Part shown: one piece after another, positions 6,320-8,758 of the stretch | How positions within the stretch are numbered: the first letter of the stretch is position 1 | How the letters are laid out: each line of letters begins with the position of its first letter | Origin: a bacterium | Lineage (GTDB): Bacteria > Krumholzibacteriota > Krumholzibacteriia > LZORAL124-64-63 | DNA length: 8,758 nt | Assembly (NCBI GenBank): GCA_030591105.1 | Contig: JAUVBS010000065.1 | Span: 1-8,758 of the forward strand | Direction: 5' to 3' | Made by a program: the position numbers and the translations under genes | Notes under the pieces: generated by a model | The model's input: the letters and a program-made list of their open reading frames with translations, nothing else | The model's database searches: none | What the model was told of the DNA's origin: nothing

Positions 6320-7534
6320 ATGCGATGCATATCGCGCGACAACCGCGGGCGGCTCCGCTGTCGCGCAGTGGTGCTACCGGCGGCACTGCTGCCAGCGGTA
6401 CTGCTGCCGGCGATATTGCTGCTCTGCGCCACCGCGGCGAGCGCACAGACCACTACCACTACCTCTACCTCGAGCACTGCCACCGGTCTCTCGCGGTTAC
6501 TCAACCCGGCGATCAGCGTCAACGCGCTGTTGCTGGGGCAGGCTTCGCGCGATGTGAAAACCGCCGAGGCCAACGGCATCGACCTGCAAGAGGTCGAGAT
6601 GCAACTCTCGGCCATCGTCGATCCGTTCTGGCGGGCTGACGTCATATTTGCTGTCCACCCGGCCCACGGTCATGATCACGGCGAAGCGGAAGATACCGAC
6701 GAGCACGCTTTTGCCCACGCCGAGTACATCTGGGACGTTGAAGTCGCTGCGATCACCTACCGCAACATGCCGCGTGGCTTCGGGCTGGTCGTCGGGAAAT
6801 TCTACCTGCCGATCGGCAAGTACTTGCCGCTGCACACGCACCAGTATCCGTTCGTGAAGATGCCGGTCGGACTGAGTGCCTTCGTCGGTGATCACGGCCT
6901 GACCGAAGTCGGCGCCGAGCTGGCCTGGACGATACCGCTGCCCTGGTTCTCGGATCTGACCGCTTACGGCGTCAGCGGTCGGGTCGGTCCGTTCGATCCG
7001 CACAGCCGCGATCTGACCTGGGGTGGCCGCTGGGTGAATCTCTGGGACCTCTCGGCCGAGACGACTCTGGAGCTGAGCGGTTCGGGACTGGTCGGGCCTG
7101 CCCTGCACCACGCGGACGAGCCGGCCGGCAAGTTGGCGATGTACGGGGCGGATTTGACGATCAAGTGGATCTCGAGCGCCCGTTCGCACGGCCCGGCACT
7201 GACCTGGACCACCGAGGTGTTGATGCCCGATCCGGAACATGGGACCGGCGATCCGCTCGGCTTCTATTCGTACATACAATACCGCTTCGCGCGCACCTGG
7301 TGGCTCGGGGTGACTGGCGGTTTCGCTCATGATGTGCACGACGAGCACGCAGAGCCGGACCATCGGCGCGACCTCTACGAATACAAGGCCAACGTCACGC
7401 TCACCCCGAGCGAGTTCAGCGCCATCCGTCTCGAGCTGTCGTATCTCGAGGATCCGGACGGCGGCTTCGACGATCTGCGTATCGCGTTGCAGGGGAATTT
7501 CACCATCGGGTCGCATCCGGCCCATCTGTACTGA
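6320..7534 (+). CDS. His-rich outer-membrane beta-barrel protein, zinc-regulated porin/receptor type
   Basis: A 404-residue exported protein. ATG 6320 follows GGGAGG with a 5-base spacer. The signal peptide is long, with core about 15-36 and a cut at ASA/Q (42/43). A Thr/Ser linker (43-55) comes next, then LNPAISVNALLLG (60-72), an opening typical of outer-membrane proteins often labelled zinc-regulated TonB-dependent receptor. Alternating aromatic/polar strands continue to the end, which finishes IGSHPAHLY with a terminal aromatic residue as barrel proteins do. No TonB box or plug domain is visible and the length is that of a simple porin, so gated TonB-dependent transport is doubtful. Twenty His are present, with clusters at 113-133 (HPAHGHDH, then H129 and H133) and 337-348 (HDVHDEHAEPDH), likely extracellular loops that bind metal. 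The gene ends 11 bases before the ZnuA-like gene, so entry of zinc or a related ion across the outer membrane is the likely job. Confidence 0.82.
   Translation: MRCISRDNRGRLRCRAVVLPAALLPAVLLPAILLLCATAASAQTTTTTSTSSTATGLSRLLNPAISVNALLLGQASRDVKTAEANGIDLQEVEMQLSAIVDPFWRADVIFAVHPAHGHDHGEAEDTDEHAFAHAEYIWDVEVAAITYRNMPRGFGLVVGKFYLPIGKYLPLHTHQYPFVKMPVGLSAFVGDHGLTEVGAELAWTIPLPWFSDLTAYGVSGRVGPFDPHSRDLTWGGRWVNLWDLSAETTLELSGSGLVGPALHHADEPAGKLAMYGADLTIKWISSARSHGPALTWTTEVLMPDPEHGTGDPLGFYSYIQYRFARTWWLGVTGGFAHDVHDEHAEPDHRRDLYEYKANVTLTPSEFSAIRLELSYLEDPDGGFDDLRIALQGNFTIGSHPAHLY
6374..6418 (+). repeat. Three tandem 15-base units in the signal peptide of the barrel protein
   Basis: CTACCGGCGGCACTG, CTGCCAGCGGTACTG and CTGCCGGCGATATTG encode LPAAL-LPAVL-LPAIL, the hydrophobic core of the signal peptide. 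The units differ at a few positions, mostly third positions or conservative changes. The repeat makes this signal peptide longer than usual. Confidence 0.7.
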
Positions 7535-7545
7535 GGAGGTCGATA

Positions 7546-8481
7546 ATGTGCAAGCGTATCGTGATGCTCGCGACGGCCGCCGCACTGTTGATGATCTCCG
7601 GTCCGGCAGCCGGGAAACTCAAGGTGGTCGCTACGCTCTCTGACCTGGGCAGCGTCGCAGAGCTCGTCGGCGGTGAGGATGTAGAGGTGACCGTGCTCTG
7701 TCCCGGTCCGATGGATCCCCACTACCTGCCGGCCAAACCGTCGCTGGCCCGAAAGCTGTCCAGGGCCGATCTGCTGATTTACAACGGTCTCGAGCTGGAG
7801 ATCGGCTGGCTGCCGCTCTTGATCGCGAAGGCCCGCAACCCACAGGTGCGTCCCGGTGGGCGGGGCGAACTCGATTGCGCGCAGGCGGTCGTCACCGGCT
7901 TGCTCGAGGTACCGATCGGCTCGGTCGATCGCAGCCAGGGAGACATCCACCCGCTCGGCAATCCCCACTACACCCTCGATCCGCGCCGCGTGGTGGAAGT
8001 CGCTGCGCTGATGGCCGAGCGGATGGCCATGCTCGACAGCGAGCACGCCGACGGCTATTACGACCGTGCCGACGCCTTCGCGCGTGAGGTCGCGGCCCGC
8101 CTGCCTCGCTGGCTAGAACTGGCAGGCCAAGCGGCGCGTTACCCCGTGATCGTCTACCACCGGCACTGGACCTACCTCGCCGATTGGACCGGCTTGAACA
8201 TCATCGACGAGATCGAGCACCGGCCGGGTATCGCCCCGTCGCCACGGCACGTACGAGACGTGATCGCCAAGGGGCGGGCGCTGGGCGAGGTGATCGTCGT
8301 GTCTGCCCAGTGGGACTATCAGGACGCCGTGAATGAGGTCGCCCAGCGGATCGATTGTCCGGCCGTCGTGTTGCCCGGCCAGACCGGTGCCCTGGCCGGT
8401 AGTGACGACTACTTCGCTTTCATCGATATGATCTGCACGCGGCTGGCTACCGCTGCGGCCGAGCTGGGGGATGGTCGATGA
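7546..8481 (+). CDS. ZnuA-like metal ABC transporter substrate-binding protein
   Basis: A 311-residue periplasmic metal-binding protein of the ZnuA/TroA family (SBP_bac_9, cluster A-I). ATG 7546 has GGAGGT 5 bases upstream, overlapping the end of the preceding gene. A signal peptide covers about 1-23, and the mature part opens KLKVVATLSDLGSVAELVGG as in the family. Candidate metal ligands fit the usual spacing: H59 in MDPHYLPAKPS, H141 in GNPHYTLDP (H135 is close by), H205 or H207 in VYHRHWTYL, and D287 or D288 in AGSDDYFAFID. The segment EHRPGIAPSPRHV (224-236) is also a family signature. The long His/Asp-rich loop of some zinc-binding relatives is absent, apart from H135. Zinc is the likely substrate from the His-rich neighbours; manganese or iron cannot be excluded from sequence alone. 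Its stop overlaps the permease start (ATGA), so the two are probably translated together. Confidence 0.93.
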   Translation: MCKRIVMLATAAALLMISGPAAGKLKVVATLSDLGSVAELVGGEDVEVTVLCPGPMDPHYLPAKPSLARKLSRADLLIYNGLELEIGWLPLLIAKARNPQVRPGGRGELDCAQAVVTGLLEVPIGSVDRSQGDIHPLGNPHYTLDPRRVVEVAALMAERMAMLDSEHADGYYDRADAFAREVAARLPRWLELAGQAARYPVIVYHRHWTYLADWTGLNIIDEIEHRPGIAPSPRHVRDVIAKGRALGEVIVVSAQWDYQDAVNEVAQRIDCPAVVLPGQTGALAGSDDYFAFIDMICTRLATAAAELGDGR

Positions 8482-8758
8482 GCGATTTTCTTGAGATGAT
8501 GGGCGCACCGTTGGTGATGGCCCTGATCCTCGTGGCGATGCACGCGCACCTAGGCCACCATGTCGTCAAGCGCGGCGTGATATTCGTCGACATCGCCCTG
8601 GCGCAGGTCGCCGCTTTCGGGGTTGCCATCTCGCTTTTGATTGGCGGTGAGGTCGGCAGCGACCGGACCTGGTTGATAGCAATGGCGAGCACTTGTCTGG
8701 GCGCGTGGCTCATCGCGCGCACCCGGACTCGCGAGGAGCGTGCTCCCCAGGAGGCGTA
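8478..8758 (+). CDS. ZnuB-like metal ABC transporter permease, N-terminal part
   Basis: The first 93 codons of an inner-membrane permease of the ABC-3 family, cut by the right edge. Its ATG overlaps the stop of the substrate-binding gene by four bases (ATGA), with GGGGGATGG just before it as a ribosome site. The protein starts with a hydrophobic helix about 10-25, then HLGHHVVKRGVIFVDIALAQ (24-43) and VAAFG, the conserved ABC-3 segment that joins the first helices. Further hydrophobic stretches are at about 44-57 and 64-80. A basic cytoplasmic stretch (RTRTREER) follows. Paired with the ZnuA-like protein, it would move the metal ion through the inner membrane. No ATPase gene lies between the two, unlike some loci, so it must be downstream or elsewhere. 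Confidence 0.9.
   Translation, partial: MSDFLEMMGAPLVMALILVAMHAHLGHHVVKRGVIFVDIALAQVAAFGVAISLLIGGEVGSDRTWLIAMASTCLGAWLIARTRTREERAPQEA

Noticed and set aside
6320..7534. Full TonB-dependent receptor
   Set aside because: There is no TonB box or plug domain and 404 residues is too short for the usual plug plus 22-strand barrel. It is called a barrel/porin-type protein instead.
6497..7585. Minus-strand open frame of 362 codons
   Set aside because: It lies opposite the barrel gene and the start of the ZnuA-like gene. The product is low-character and Arg-rich, as expected of an antisense frame in GC-rich DNA.

Overview
The window looks like chromosomal DNA of a GC-rich, double-membraned, uncultured-type bacterium. 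The main clue is the end of the large secreted protein at 2594-5695. It carries an NFPNPFNP...DLRGRR...WDGRDDHGRAVPSGVYFAR-type tail, the FlgD-Ig/type IX sorting-like module common in FCB-group candidate phyla (Krumholzibacteriota, Eisenbacteria, Latescibacterota and relatives). A predicted outer-membrane barrel confirms an outer membrane. The phylum assignment is an inference from protein style, not a measurement.

Layout. On the minus strand, 1-2213 is the N-terminal part of a secreted protein built from alternating beta-sandwich-like modules; it starts at GTG and runs off the left edge with no stop in the window. A 380-base gene-free stretch (2214-2593) follows. Next comes a second minus-strand gene (2594-5695) encoding a 1033-residue exported protein. 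It has a CapA-type metallophosphoesterase core set between a PKD domain and a carbohydrate-binding-like domain, and ends in the sorting-like tail. A 160-base divergent intergenic region (5696-5855) separates these from a plus-strand operon.

The plus-strand operon reads as a metal (most likely zinc) acquisition locus: (1) a 123-residue membrane protein with a His/Ser-rich linker and a CxxC motif, resembling DUF2946-type proteins; (2) a 404-residue His-rich outer-membrane barrel; (3) a ZnuA-like periplasmic metal-binding protein; (4) the first 93 codons of a ZnuB/ABC-3-type permease, cut by the right edge. Spacing tightens along the operon: 92 bases between genes 1 and 2, 11 bases between 2 and 3, and a 4-base ATGA overlap between 3 and 4. 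The proteins form a plausible route from outer membrane to periplasm to inner membrane. The ATPase partner is not in the window and would be expected downstream or elsewhere.

Regulatory signals: an extended -10 promoter lies so close to the first operon gene that its transcript may be leaderless, and a weak hairpin followed by six T lies between the first and second operon genes. Two short in-frame tandem repeats (9-nt and 15-nt periods) sit in the first two genes. No RNA genes, CRISPR arrays, insertion sequences or phage genes were seen.
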